Shown here: positions 24,290 through 35,210 of the stretch, piece after piece
Numbering within the stretch: position 1 is the stretch's first letter
How the letters are laid out: every line of letters begins with the position of its first letter
The notes under the pieces: generated by a model
Seen by the model: the letters and a program-made list of their open reading frames with translations, nothing else
What the model was told of the DNA's origin: nothing
The model's database searches: none
Program-made: the position numbers and the translations under genes
Source of the DNA: Marasmius tenuissimus
Taxonomy: Eukaryota > Basidiomycota > Agaricomycetes > Agaricales > Marasmiaceae
Direction of reading: 5' to 3'
Length of the DNA: 64,000 bases
NCBI GenBank assembly: GCA_029532415.1
Contig: JAQOTA010000036.1
Coordinates: forward strand, 1 to 64,000

Positions 24290-24788
24290 ATGGCGTCCCT
24301 GCTGGCACGATACCGATGGACTGCACGTCAAACGCACACACTTGTCACACCCTCACAATTGTACACGTTTCTTGGCACCGACAAGTCAACAGGCCGAACG
24401 TTCTTAAAAGTAGGACGATCAGTCGACCCTCAAAGGCGTCTCGGAGAGCATAGACGAAGCTGTCGACGCGTCGACTGGGAGTATATTCGGTCTCAACGCG
24501 TATCCAATGGTTCTCGAGCTGGTACGTCGTCGTTTTTCAATTCTATCGAACGTTTTCTGATAATCATCGAAGAGAGTTTGGTGCACACGAAGATGCTGTT
24601 GGAGGGTTTCCGAAGGTTTGAAGAGCCATGTTCCTGTGAGTGCTTGTCCGCCGTCATCGCTCGTTATCGTTCATCTTTCATTCTCAGGCAACAAAAAACA
24701 CAGGGAGCGTTTCTACCACCCCACGCTTTGTGAAGAGGCCGCGGCTATGAAGATAGCTACGATCGTTACAGAACACGCCGACGATTGA
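24290..24788 (+). CDS. GIY-YIG/T5orf172-domain small protein (Mug113-like)
   Basis: Three exons, 24290-24521, 24573-24635 and 24688-24788, give 131 residues with frame kept. The fold signature is at residues about 24-60: LYTFLGTDKSTGRTFLKVGR followed by SVDPQRRLGEHRRSC. This is the T5orf172 branch of the GIY-YIG nuclease superfamily, as in fission yeast Mug113-like proteins, where GR and RR are typical. Near the C-terminus SLVHTKMLLEGFRRFEEPCS and NKKHRERFY match the expected second half (a helix, Cys pair, KxHRExF). The domain occupies nearly the whole protein, so it is stand-alone. DNA binding or nuclease activity is inferred from the family; no partner genes are adjacent. Confidence 0.7.
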
Positions 24789-27700
24789 TATATCCATCCC
24801 TGACCGGTTTCGACGACTCTTTTTTTCAACACCGACGTACTGCACCCATTTACCGCGTTGTGTTCGACCATCCCCCGTAGGCGTCACTGTATGAACGGTG
24901 GCGTTGTATTGCTACGTTTCTTGGAACACGCGCATCATCTATAAACAACGATTTCTGACTGTCTTCGAGCTCACGGTGTGCCGGCTATCAACTTATGGAG
25001 ATGTAACTCGTCCATCGTGCTTCCGTCAGACTATTCGCAGAGTGCAGACAAGAAACACATCAAACTTCCGCAAGTGTATTGTACAAAACTCCATCCAAGA
25101 CGTATCCGTCTTCCGGCAAGACAACCCTCAACGTTGCCCTCAATCCCAAGAAACTTGAAGCTCCGAGCAACGAGAAACATCATGTCATCGCCTTCGTCTT
25201 TCTTTCCACCTCGTGTCCAGCTCGCGGCCAATCCCTCTTCAAGACGGTACTTCGGGATTCCTGAGAACTGTGGGACAACGGCGACGGATGTCGCATACGG
25301 AAATATGGAAAGTTTCGCTATACACCTCCAATACCGCAACGTCAACGCCAATACCAATTTCCTCGTCACGAAGTGACGGCGTGCCACCTCTACATCATAC
25401 CTGCTCGGTGTCACAAACTAGTACCGAAGTATCAACTGTTTGCGAACTATTCGAGCTGCCTGCCTCGGCCATTTATGGCCATCGAATAGGCATCTGTAGA
25501 CCTTTCTAACACCAACTCTTGTGCGTTCTGTGTTATATACCTTGCAGCAATCTGCTGATCGCTGCTCTTATCTACGTTGGCAACTTCGGGACAAACTTCG
25601 ATCGTACATACGTGCCCAAAGGCACAGGCGGACGATGAACAAGTGTTGGATCGGCTCTGAGAAGCAGTCACCAGAGGTGAGCTCTTTGCCAACGTGGATG
25701 GCTCGAAGTCTGATAATTGCTCGTGAGTTTTGTTTGTGCAGGTAATAGATCTGGGGTATTAAGGCGACAAAATGAGTAAACAACTACCAGGCCCAGCGAG
25801 TAATGAATCGATGCTATCCGACGACAACTAACCTATGGGGTCGTCAGTTATACAGATGCTATCCGACGTGTACTGACAGTCGTTAGGCGGTCGTGTATCC
25901 TTGAATATGGGTCGAATAACATCAGGAAACGCTAGATAGAAAGTAGAAAGTCCAATATATTCGGATGTATTCACGCCCACCTACATCTTGAATATATGAG
26001 CCATCCTCGCTCTCCTACCCTACCCTCGTCCCATCTGCCTGTCATCTCCCTTCTACCTTTTCACCTCATGCTTCTTGTACATGGCCCACGTCTCTCCGTT
26101 CACGAGATTGCACCACGCCCTTGTAGCCGTTCTTCTGCTATCAGACTTCAGGTGAGAGAAAATTGAGATGGTAATGGTATGAAAGAGAGGAAGGATGGGG
26201 GAACAGGGCCAAGCAACGGAAGGATGGCGACTTGGACAAAGGGTGCGTGGAGTGCCTGTACGTTTGGGCACGGACTACGACATGTTTACTGAACTTGCTC
26301 GCGAAGACGAAGAAGCCGAACAAGTCTCGACAATGTCTCCAAAAAGTCCAGAGATGATCGGGGGAGAGGCAGAGCCAAGAGTCGAAGATGTCGGCAATCT
26401 ATCAACAAACATCAAGGATCAGTTCACTGTGAGCCCTCAGGAAAGCCGGAAGCACAGTACTCAGCACTTCAGTAGCGGGCCGTGCCGCGTAAGGCGGCGA
26501 CTAAACTTATAATAAAAACGAGTCGCGTGGGGTACATACTGGGCGCTCTGAAAGGCGCCAGGCTGTTGTAAAACCCCACCGGTGTGAATTCCACTTCGGC
26601 CATCCTCCTGTCTTTCCCCAGCTCATTTTTGGCAGCCAATCATGCTGCTATGCGACTCAACTCTGATCGATCTGATCAACCAGCCGTGTCCTTTATCTCA
26701 AATACAACCTCCTCGTCCTCGACCGTTTACATCGGAGTGTATGACAGGTCTCTGAGAGTCGAGGCAAGTTGCGCACATAGAGGAAGTTTCTATGGATCAA
26801 GATGAGTGTCGAACAAACGGGTGTACTGGGGTCACATTTACTCCCCTATAATAGAGATTGACTGGCAGTGCGCGCGCCTTTCGACTACACAGTGCACTGT
26901 ACTACAACTTATTAATCAATCAACACCGTTAGGTTCGAGATGTGACCATCTCCATTGGTCCATGGTTTTACTCAAGTGCTTGAACCACGACACGGCCTGT
27001 GGGGATATACAGTATGCTCATGAAGGCTCGAATGGCTAGCTTGGGAACAGCTGGAAGACATACTCTTAATAGGCATGTATTGCATCACTAAGCAAATCGA
27101 GCGCTGTGGACCTGGCTCTCAATGATACGGCCGATTCAAGACGGGAGTATTTGCCAAGCGAGAGCGTGTACAACGGGTGCCTTCGCAAGTGTCCGGCTCG
27201 AGGCAATCATGATCATCGCCTGACATCGTCTCACAATCCGCACATAACGGGGTGTATTATATTTTCAATGTTCGACGGGCCATCCTCGCTGATGAACTGT
27301 TTCGCATGTCGCTGTTAAGATCTTCGGAAGCCGCTTGAACGATATGCATACATCCACGAACGTTCCAGGGACCATCTCAAGAACGAGTGGAAGACATATT
27401 ATGCACCGCGAAGGAAGTCGAGTAAGCGCCGTGGCTTTTGATGACGGTTGGGATGGTTGTGTTTCATCGCGAAGCGGGACATAGTCTGCAGACATGGTAT
27501 TGACCTGGCACTTCAATCCGAATGTGAAAACAAGGTTGTGCCGCCAACCCATCGGAAGATCCGTATCTCCAGTACTCACCTGGTACAACCGAATCGATCT
27601 CCTTGGAAGACTGACGACTTTCCTGTGCTCGTTTCTCATATTCTTTGATTCCATAAACATGATACGCTAAGAGGTCTACTAGGCAGCTTCATCCAACTTT

Positions 27701-28560
27701 CTCCAACTGAGAGTATATTCCGAGTACAAGAACTCGAAAGGCGAGCACTATCGTGGCAAGTCTATCCTCGAGAAAGAACTGCGGCATTCTCGAGTCTTGA
27801 CCAACATGTTGCCCAACATTTTCTCGCAGTTCGCTCCACATCATATGGCGGGCTATATGTACTTGAACGTTGAACATTCAAGGGGACATTCCCGCTTCTG
27901 GACTAGTATTGCTCCAAGATGTTGGTACAGCAACTCTCAGACGCCCATACTATTTCGTCACACGATGTGCGATGGCGAGGAATATGCAATTTTGTCTAGA
28001 AAAAGGGGTTTTCGTCAGTTCCCTGCTTCGGGAATTTTTTCTAAGCATATTAGAGTACCTATGAGTTTGTCATTAGCAGCGCTAGCCCACAGGATAAGAG
28101 GAACGGGAATGAGAGCTGAAAAACCTCAGAATTTCATGTGTGATAAGGGCGTGACGGTTCAGGAACCATTGATTGATACATCGGATACAGAGGGACAAGT
28201 ACATTTTCATTTTAAGCCGTACTGGTAGAGTCTAATTACCAACATATAGGGGGAGAGGGGCCAGAGAGCGAGCTCAATGAGTGAAGGAAGCTGAGAGGGA
28301 GGGAGTTTGAGGAGTGATGTGGACACGCTCACAAAATGATCGCCATCAGGCCGCCGCGAGTGACAAACCGTGACCCAAAAATCTCGCAATTCTCGTGCCC
28401 ACCTCGGTCGCTGCCCGACACTACGAGGGAGAAACGTAAAATACTCAAAAAACCAGGTTAAGGTTTTTTCACTATATAAAATGTTTCTATCATAAAGAAA
28501 TCGCGATAGCTGCTGCTCAGAGCCCGCGGAGAGAAAATTTCAAGAAAATCGCAATTCCGT
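24789..28560. other. long stretch without a supported gene
   Basis: Only short frames without recognisable domains: 25213-25509, 26195-26512 (acidic, RVEDVGNLSTNIKDQ) and 27797-28228 (143 codons, plus, starts MTNMLPNIFSQF). None has a convincing chain of splice sites or homology I know. Sequence around 25805-25900 carries a short direct repeat (GATGCTATCCGACG twice, 45 bp apart). The area between 28430 and 28560 is AT-rich. Confidence 0.45.
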
Positions 28561-28571
28561 ATCCAAAATAG

Positions 28572-28780
28572 TACTGTACCATTTCGAGTAAAACAACAGT
28601 CACAGGTCACAGACCCTGTTGTTGAACCCAAATATCACGCTGTGTCACGCGTCCCAGGCCGGTCTGCCGAAACCAAATGTATGTTGGACCGAAAAAACTT
28701 GGCCTGAGACTGCCACTCACCCACTGAACCGCCGAAAATTTTGTCCCACCACTTGACGAAGTACTCGAAATGATACAGTA
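28572..28780. mobile_element. 209-bp MITE-like element with 19-bp TIRs
   Basis: The ends are TACTGTACCATTTCGAGTA (28572-28590) and TACTCGAAATGATACAGTA (28762-28780), inverted repeats differing at one base. The terminal TA could be part of a TA target-site duplication, as in Tc1/mariner-type elements. No coding capacity. The same terminal sequence occurs once more at 62452-62470, next to similar internal sequence (CACGCGTCCCA), so it is a dispersed family. Confidence 0.65.
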
Positions 28781-29379
28781 TGCTTTCAGGAACGTTCGAA
28801 CGGCTGGGCTCAAGAGTGGCCGGAAGACGGGAGTACGTCACAAATTAAAGCAAGTCGATTAAGCGCCTGGCGTACTGGCTCTTTTATATATATAACAGTT
28901 CTGTAATTTCGAGGTAGGGCGATCAACAGGTTGGCCGATGTCAAGACGGGTCACAGCTTGGACCCTTGAATTAGAAAATAAGGTCGCGCCAATTCACCGG
29001 AAAACCGTATCTCCAAAATGAAATCTGTCTCCTCAAAGGACAAATATGGTGCGTGTTTTTCATTGTCAGTGTACTTCGCTGAGAGCCCGGTACCAAGTCT
29101 TCCGAACTACTTATCTGTTCACTCCACACCCGAGGCCGTCCTAACATATCTAGACATATTGTCCTCATCGGCAAAACCTCTAACGCGGGTCCCCAGTGGG
29201 TAACACCCCCTCACAACTCGGGATCACCCCTCGCATGTTGGAATTTCCCGAAAACGGTACCCTAGGTAGGGAGCAATCGCCTTTCTGCGTACAATGTCGT
29301 CCATAGTGTAGTCGAAGATGTAAATTAGCTACAGGTTGTATGAAAGAATGGAAAACCTACCCATCTTGAACAATGTTGT

Positions 29380-29472
29380 ACATCTTTGGCTCCATCTTGG
29401 AGCAGATGTACAACTCGTGGCGCAAGTTGGAGGCAAAGATGTACTACCGCTCCAAGATGGAGCCAAAGATGT
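29380..29472. repeat. perfect 24-bp inverted repeat (hairpin)
   Basis: ACATCTTTGGCTCCATCTTG plus GAGC (29380-29403) is repeated in inverted orientation at 29449-29472, separated by 45 bp. The interval also holds AGATGTACAAC and AAAGATGTACTACC, additional partial copies of a GTACAT(C) motif, so the locus looks like a small foldback built from a short unit. Similar TTGTACA(A) words recur at 32.17-32.42 kb. Confidence 0.7.
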
Positions 29473-29799
29473 GCATCCTATCCATCATGGCATATTCTCA
29501 CATCTTGGGGAGGGTGTACACCCTAAACCATGAGTGCGGGGGTTGTACAGCCGCAAACACAACGGGAGGGCAGGTACAGGAAGCAATGCTTAGGTAGGGG
29601 GGGCATGTCGCACATCGCACACATTGAATAGAGGGGGGAAACAGCATATGATATTCATTCTACTACAGGTACACGATGTATGGCGAGCACGTAGCAATCA
29701 CGAGAGTACAGCCTTCTAAGTTTACAAGAACGAGACAAGAACAGCAACAAGCATGACATTGGGGACAGAGGAGGCAGCAAGCGAGCACAATTCTGGTAA

Positions 29800-30420
29800 A
29801 ATCATGGTTAGTGCGAGAGTAACCTCACAATGGTGAGGGTACTTACCACGGAGCAGTTACGAGCCAACATGAGCCTATTGAATATGAGTTAGTTCACGTG
29901 TCCACGAAGCAAAGATGGAGACTCACATTAGAAAAGGAAAGAGGTTCGCGAGTCTGAACATACACCATCAGTAAGGAGTCCACAAGAGAGAGAGAGAAGG
30001 TAGCACTCACGTTCTAGGAATCCTTGTGGCGGATGTGATTGTTAACTGGTTCCATGCTGATATGTTCATTGATGAAAACATGTTAGACGCATAGTGCTGA
30101 CAATTCAGCTGATTACTAACTGATAGAGAGAAATTCTAAAGATCGGACAGATCAGCAAGTGAAATGAGAATTCAGTAAGGTTAACACATACCTGACTGAT
30201 GTTCTGGCCAAGAAAACTCGCCGTAGTTGAATCCATCTGGGATCCATATGGGTCAACTTGACGTGTGGTGCTAAATTCACTGGCATTTGTTGATGTAGTA
30301 TTTGCTTGCTGCATACTGTTGAAGGAGTGTTCCAGTGAGAGAGATGATCATCACAAAAACTTACCTCGTTGACGGACTCAACCGCAATGATGGTGGTGGT
30401 ACAGAGTCAAGCCAGGCATG
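29800..30420 (-). CDS. possible small multi-exon gene, unknown
   Basis: On the minus strand a series of donor and acceptor sites (GTAAGTTTT...CAACAG, GTATGTGT...TTTAG, GTGAGTGC...GTTCAG, GTGAGTCT...CAATAG) separates short open pieces: SVPPPSLRLSPSTSMQQANT, DPYGSQMDSTTASFLGQNIS, NFSLSVSNQLNCQHYASNMF, TREPLSFSNGSCWLVTAP, with a stop formed across the last junction. Frames join without a break between these pieces. The product would be Ser/Thr/Asn-rich and unlike anything I know. The regular splice sites are the only evidence, so this is a tentative gene model; the 5' end runs into the palindrome at 30447. Confidence 0.3.
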
Positions 30421-30446
30421 AGGCTGTGCGGCACGTGCGAGTGCGG

Positions 30447-30556
30447 GTTGTATCCAAGACCAAACAAAGATTCTGGCGCAAGCGCCTTAGGCCAAGGCGC
30501 TAAGCTCAACCCTAGGCGCTTGCGCCAGAATCTATGTTTGGCCTTGGATACAACCT
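30447..30556. repeat. long near-perfect palindrome, ~46-bp arms
   Basis: The left arm (30447-30491) reads through TTGTATCCAAGACCAAACAA and ATTCTGGCGCAAGCGCCT; the right arm (30511-30556) is its reverse complement with about three mismatches, around a 20-bp loop. Each arm also contains the internal palindrome TGGCGCAAGCGCC-like. Transcribed either way it would form a very stable hairpin. No target-site duplication was obvious. Confidence 0.8.
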
Positions 30557-31035
30557 GCGCCCGGTCGCCCGCAGCAATTCTGGCGTCTCTTGTCTCTGAA
30601 CCACCACCATTGGCCACGAGTCTCTTTCTCGTTAACGGTTCCCTCCCATCAAAATCGGGTTCATCATCGTCAGCAACAGCGGCAAGGTCGAGGTCATGGT
30701 CTAAAAAACATCGTACAGGCTTGATTGGAATGCAAAGTGGCAGTCCAACGTCAGAAGAATGAGAACGAGGACGACGAGAGAAGCGCAGAGAACGATGAGA
30801 AGGAGGACCATGATAAAGACAGGGACGGCTCGAGTACACCGACACCTTTAGGCTATCGTTTTCAGGTGAGCTAATCGTCGCTTTTTTCCCTTCCTTTCAT
30901 GGCCGTGTACAATCTACAATGGCCATCACCGTGTTATTGATTGTAATCCCGGATGGCTATGCCTTGTTCACTTTCCGTACCTTTCGTTCTTCTCTTCAGT
31001 GTTTCTTGGCCATACTAATTCCATTCTGTTCACAG

Positions 31036-31845
31036 CGGCGAAACCGGTTCTGGGAAATCTGAATCCCGTTGTCTCGCTATCAAAGCGATCCTCGAACTCT
31101 CTGTTTCCAACCCCGGCAAGAAGGGCTCTAAGCTCGCCAGCCAGGTCCCAGCAGCCGACTTCGTTCTTGAATCCTTCGGGAACGCTCGTACCCTCTTCAA
31201 CCGCAACACCTCTCGTTTCGGAAAGTACACTGAGCTTCAGTTCTTGGATCGTGGACGACTTACCCCTGCGAAAATACTCGAATACTATCTCGAGAAGATT
31301 CGTGTGGCTGGTGCCCCGAGTGGCGAACAGAACTTCCATATATTCTACTACCTCGTCGCTGGTGCCTCGCAGGAGGAGCGAGCCCGCCTTCACCTCAATG
31401 ACAAGACTCAGTATCAATATCTTGGGCAGTGGCCTGGTGTTACTGCACCTCGTGGCGGTACTGCCAGGGATGACGATTCCCTGCGGTTCGAGCAGCTCAA
31501 GGCCGCCTTGAAGACAATCAGGTTTTCCATCTGGCAGTGATCCTCCATCTCGGCAACCTCGAGTTCACCGCCGACCGTCACCAAAACGATTAACCTCCAT
31601 CGCTCTCTTCGGTCTCCCCGGTCCTCAGAACATGACTTCCCACCCCAACTTCCTCGACCAGTTCTGCATTAACTTTGCTAACAAACGTCTCCACCACTGG
31701 ACACAACGCAAACTCTTCGAATCCCACCTCCCCGAGTACTAAAGTGAAGGTATCGCCGACTACGTCCCCCAAGTCGCCTACTTTGACAAAACCGAATGTA
31801 TTTGTCTCCTCCAAAACAAACCCGGTGGTTTCGTTCACAACTTGA
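31036..31845 (+). pseudogene. myosin-motor chitin synthase fragment
   Basis: After a splice acceptor at 31035 the plus strand reads GETGSGKSESR (P-loop), LESFGNARTLFNRNTSRFGK (switch I region), YTELQFLDRGRL, YYLEKIRVAGAPSGEQNFHI and FYYLVAGASQEERARLHL: the motor domain of a class V-type chitin synthase, a transmembrane enzyme with a myosin-like head that makes wall chitin. At about 31518 the frame breaks; VILHLGNLEFTADRH appears one frame over, then a large stretch is missing and LFGLPGPQNMTSHPNFLDQF resumes, followed by an in-frame TAA after LPEY (31739) and YVPQVAYFDKTECICLLQNK. Neither the N-terminal start nor the chitin synthase catalytic part is in the window. Truncation, deletion, frameshift and stop together make it a pseudogene. 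Confidence 0.85.
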
Positions 31846-31899
31846 CGTTATCACACTGACCAGGTACTTTTGTCTTTGTGCCGTTCTACTATAAACGTG

Positions 31900-33080
31900 C
31901 TTATAGCCAGTCTCTTTCTCGTATACAGCTACTAGTTGATTCGCCGGCGAGGACAGCATTGGCAACTCTCGAGACAACCTCGTTTACCCTTGGGAACAAC
32001 GAGGGTGGACTCGGTCACGATTTGAGGCAACGAGGTTGCGTACTGGAACTGGAGGATGAGCTTGTAGATAGCGCGACGGACGTTTTATGTGCCGAGGGCT
32101 ACGCCCACCTGTAGTATATATATCTTGTAGTAGATCCCCATGTTCATGTCTGTACCTTATGTAAAAATGATAATTGACATTGTACAACTACTTTGGCCGA
32201 CGACCGAGAGTGCACTTGCCCTACCAACCTGATCGAAGTTATGTAGATCTTGCCGTACATCATTTGCGTAGTTGTACATCTTACAATCCATCTTTCCGGT
32301 GAGCGTACAACTCACTACAACCTTAGCGTGCTTGTACAACCTTATTAATGATTTTATTCAGGTTACAACCTCTTCCATCTTTCCCGTGGAGTGTACAACT
32401 TATTCAACATCATGTAAAGGTACCGTACAATATCTGAAATCATGGTCGCGGGTGGTCACCCCTCACAACCTTGGGAACCGACCTGGAGGTTTTGCTGATG
32501 CTCAAGCCCGTACTGAACGGACGCCTAGTATCCTCAGATGGATCGGTGGCAAAGCCTAAGATACCTGAGTGCGTATTGGCTACGACGTGACGTCGACCTC
32601 TTTTGATTGATTCGTGACAGGAATGTGGGGGTCCCCCTTGAGGCATACTCAGGCAAGATGCGCATGTCTCTGGTAACCTTGAGCAACTCCTTCAGCATCA
32701 TTTGGACGGTCATCCCTATGCGAGATCAGTCAGTAACGACAACGGGCGGCTACCTTACTTCTCTTTCTAATTCCTGGGGACATTACTAATTTACCAATGC
32801 CAGTATGCGATAACAAGGGGATTTATCTCACTCCATGACTTCGGGAATGGTGGTTCACAGCCTTTGAGCGCTCTTTCACTCCCGGGCATGTGGAGTCGTC
32901 CCTTGGATGACATTCGTCCTGCTTTTAGGGCGGAAATTAACCTTCTTTGGCGCCTAAATACGCCTTGCTCAACTCCCTGTAGGTATCGATGCCTCTGGCG
33001 CATATGGGAAGCCAACAATCACTTCAGCGACAAGATATCTCAGGTTACACATGGCAACCTTTGCCCACGCCGCTTACTGA
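31900..33080. other. no supported gene; short TTGTACA-rich patch
   Basis: Between two pseudogenes. From 32.17 to 32.42 kb the words TTGTACAAC, TTGTACATC and GTGTACAACTT recur six or more times in both orientations, like the core of the hairpin at 29380. Frames here have no domain. Likely repeat-derived filler that separates the chitin synthase relic from the terpene synthase relic. Confidence 0.45.
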
Positions 33081-33084
33081 CTGG

Positions 33085-33490
33085 TAGTCCAAGCTCGAGG
33101 CGCGTATACAGCCATTGTAATAACTGTAGACGCTTTTTCATTTTTTCTTATTCCGCGTTTTTATTTATACCAAACACAATCTACCCCGATTTGGACAGGG
33201 CGAGCCCGACGCTCACACGGTATCCAAAGGTACAAGGACTCGAACAACAGCGTTCAGCTTAGAGAATCATATCTCTCGCTTGGGTACTGGGTGTCTGCAC
33301 CCATTGTTCTCGATGTTATGGGGAAGAGAAGCCTCTAGCTGTTCCCCGCTGAGGTAGAGCTGGCGCTTTGAGTGACGTATGTCCCGACTCCTTCCAAATC
33401 AGGGTGTTTGGTATAAACAAAGGCGCGGAACTAGAAAAAATGAAAAAGCGTCTACAATTATTACAACGGCTGTAAGAGCTCGACCCTTCT
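33085..33490. repeat. foldback element, ~110-bp inverted arms
   Basis: Left arm about 33085-33215 and right arm about 33365-33490 are inverted copies; both contain, reading outward to inward, TGTAGACGCTTTTTCATTTT, CCGCG, TTTATACCAAACAC and GATTTGGA, at roughly 80-85% identity by eye. The spacer is about 150 bp. Both arms can be read as a peptide containing CNNCRRFFIF and LFIPNT, on plus in one arm and minus in the other, but I attribute this to the repeat rather than to a gene. The right arm ends about 130 bp upstream of the terpene synthase remnant. Confidence 0.65.
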
Positions 33491-33623
33491 TTCCAATCTC
33501 CTCGGCCAAACGATTCTTCCACTTGATACCCATGCAACAGAATTTCTGGACCCAGCCCAAAATAAGTCTGTTCGTTGCAAGTCATCTTACACCGTTCTCA
33601 TCTGGTGTTCGTCATTAGTTTCA

Positions 33624-34699
33624 GGCGGACATCATAGCCTTGATCAAGCCCATCTTCAACGACCTCTTCGAAAGATGTGGTGTCCCCGACGCCGGTGCCA
33701 CCGTTCGCGTCCTGGACCTGAACCTCTTCAATGAGGCGAAGGAAGCGTTGTCTGCAGAGCCATTCCCTTTACCGTCCTCGATATATCCTCGGTTCGACGC
33801 ATTTCTCTCCATCGGCGTTCTCGTTGCGCAACTCACCTACCCACACTTGCCGCACAAGCTCCGAATCTATGTCGCCCTCTATACGACCCTTGGTGCGGCA
33901 GTGGGCGACTTGTCGTTCGAGACGGACTCCGAGTTTGTCGAGTTTTAACGAACGGTTTATTCAAGGCTTGCCACAGGGTCATCCTGCATCAGAGGCGTTT
34001 GCTGTTCTCACCCGGGAGGCCGCGGTCAATTATTTCAATCGACCTCAGCCGGCACTGATCACCACTTGCACTCTCGACTTTTTGGCGTCACTGTCTATGG
34101 ACACAGCAGTTTGAGGGATGGAGGTACGCTTGACCTGTGTCCCCGTAAAGCCAGGCCGGACGCTGATAGTCAATTCCCTTGTGCCTATCTAGAACCTTGC
34201 AGACTATCCAACCTTTGTGGACTACTGGTGAATGCTGTCCGGGCTCCCAAAAACGTTCGCTGTGTTTGTTTTCCCGCCAGACATTCCATTCGCTTCGTAC
34301 GTTCATACCCTGCCCTACATTTCGATTTATATCAATGGCGTCAAGTAAGAGTCGACCTTTGTCCCAGTGCAGCAGTCTCGGCTAAACTGCCGCCACTGGC
34401 ATTTTCATTTACTTAGTGATGTGCTCTCTTTTTACAAGGAAGAGCTTGCCATGGACGAGGATAACTACCCCTCAAAACTCACGAAGGACTCTGCCACTTT
34501 GACCAAGTACGACGTGATTCAACGTGTCGTGGACGATGTTGTCGAGGCCGACAAGATGACGCTGAAAGGTCTCGCCGGCAACTCAGACTCGGTTTTGGAA
34601 TGCTGGAACAAGTTCCGGGCTGAATGGGTACCATTCCACGTCGTCTGCCCCCGATATAGGCTACGAGAGTTGTATGGTCAAGACGGGGGAAAGGTCTAA
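33624..34699 (+). pseudogene. trichodiene-synthase-like terpene synthase, disabled
   Basis: Three coding blocks of a TRI5-family (Pfam Trichodiene_syn-like) sesquiterpene cyclase: 33625-33945 (ALIKPIFNDLFERCGVPD, LPHKLRIYVALYTTLG), 33946-34120 (FNERFIQGLPQGHP, ALITTCTLDFLASL), and after an intron ending at about 34190 DYPTFV, LPKTFAVFVFPPDIPFASYV; after another intron (about 34347-34423) DVLSFYKEELAMDEDNYPSK and the C-terminus, TAA/TAG at 34697. The second metal-binding motif is kept (ND..SFYKEE), but the Asp-rich first motif is replaced by VGDLSFETD. Breaks: one extra T in a T-run at about 33943-33946, a TGA near 34111, and a TGA near 34231. The first exon is not found. It is therefore most likely a dead terpene synthase; no pathway genes surround it. 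Confidence 0.75.
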
Positions 34700-35210
34700 G
34701 AAGAGTCGTTTCGCCTTCCGCATGGTAATTATTTGGTAAGGACGTCCATATAAAGAACGTATATATAGTGAATTGTAAGTTATCAGTTGCTTAAACCGAA
34801 CAAAATTCGCGCGTACAATTTTGGGAATGCAGGTAATTGCGTGAGAATATTAGTACATCTGAGAACGACCAAAGTTGCAAGATCTTTTAACTTTGAGCAG
34901 AGAAGGCGTCCCCTTTGGCGTGAGTAGCAGCACCTAACCGGTCTGGACTCGAGACGCGCCAACGATAAGTTCTCCCTGTGACGCTGTCAAGATTGAGATG
35001 AATACACCGGAACTGGTCTCATAGGGGGTAAACACGAACTGAGGATTGAGTACAGTACAGTCTTGAGTGACCGTAGTGGTATGCTATCCCGGAACGTTCT
35101 CACAAGTCCTAGGTCTCGTCGAGGCCGATATAGTGCCGCATTGAAGTTTTGAACCGACAGCGCTTGACGTCCTACACACCCCGGCGCGGTAGTGCGCAAT
35201 GACAGAACCG
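34700..35210. other. intergenic, nothing recognised
   Basis: Region between the terpene synthase remnant and the first of the tandem unknown genes, containing short frames only. An AT-rich patch (ATATAAAGAACGTATATATAG) lies at about 34748-34770. Confidence 0.45.

Noticed and set aside
25031..25745. Overlapping frames on both strands around 25.0-25.7 kb
   Set aside because: No domain, no coherent splice pattern, and all three plus frames are about equally open.
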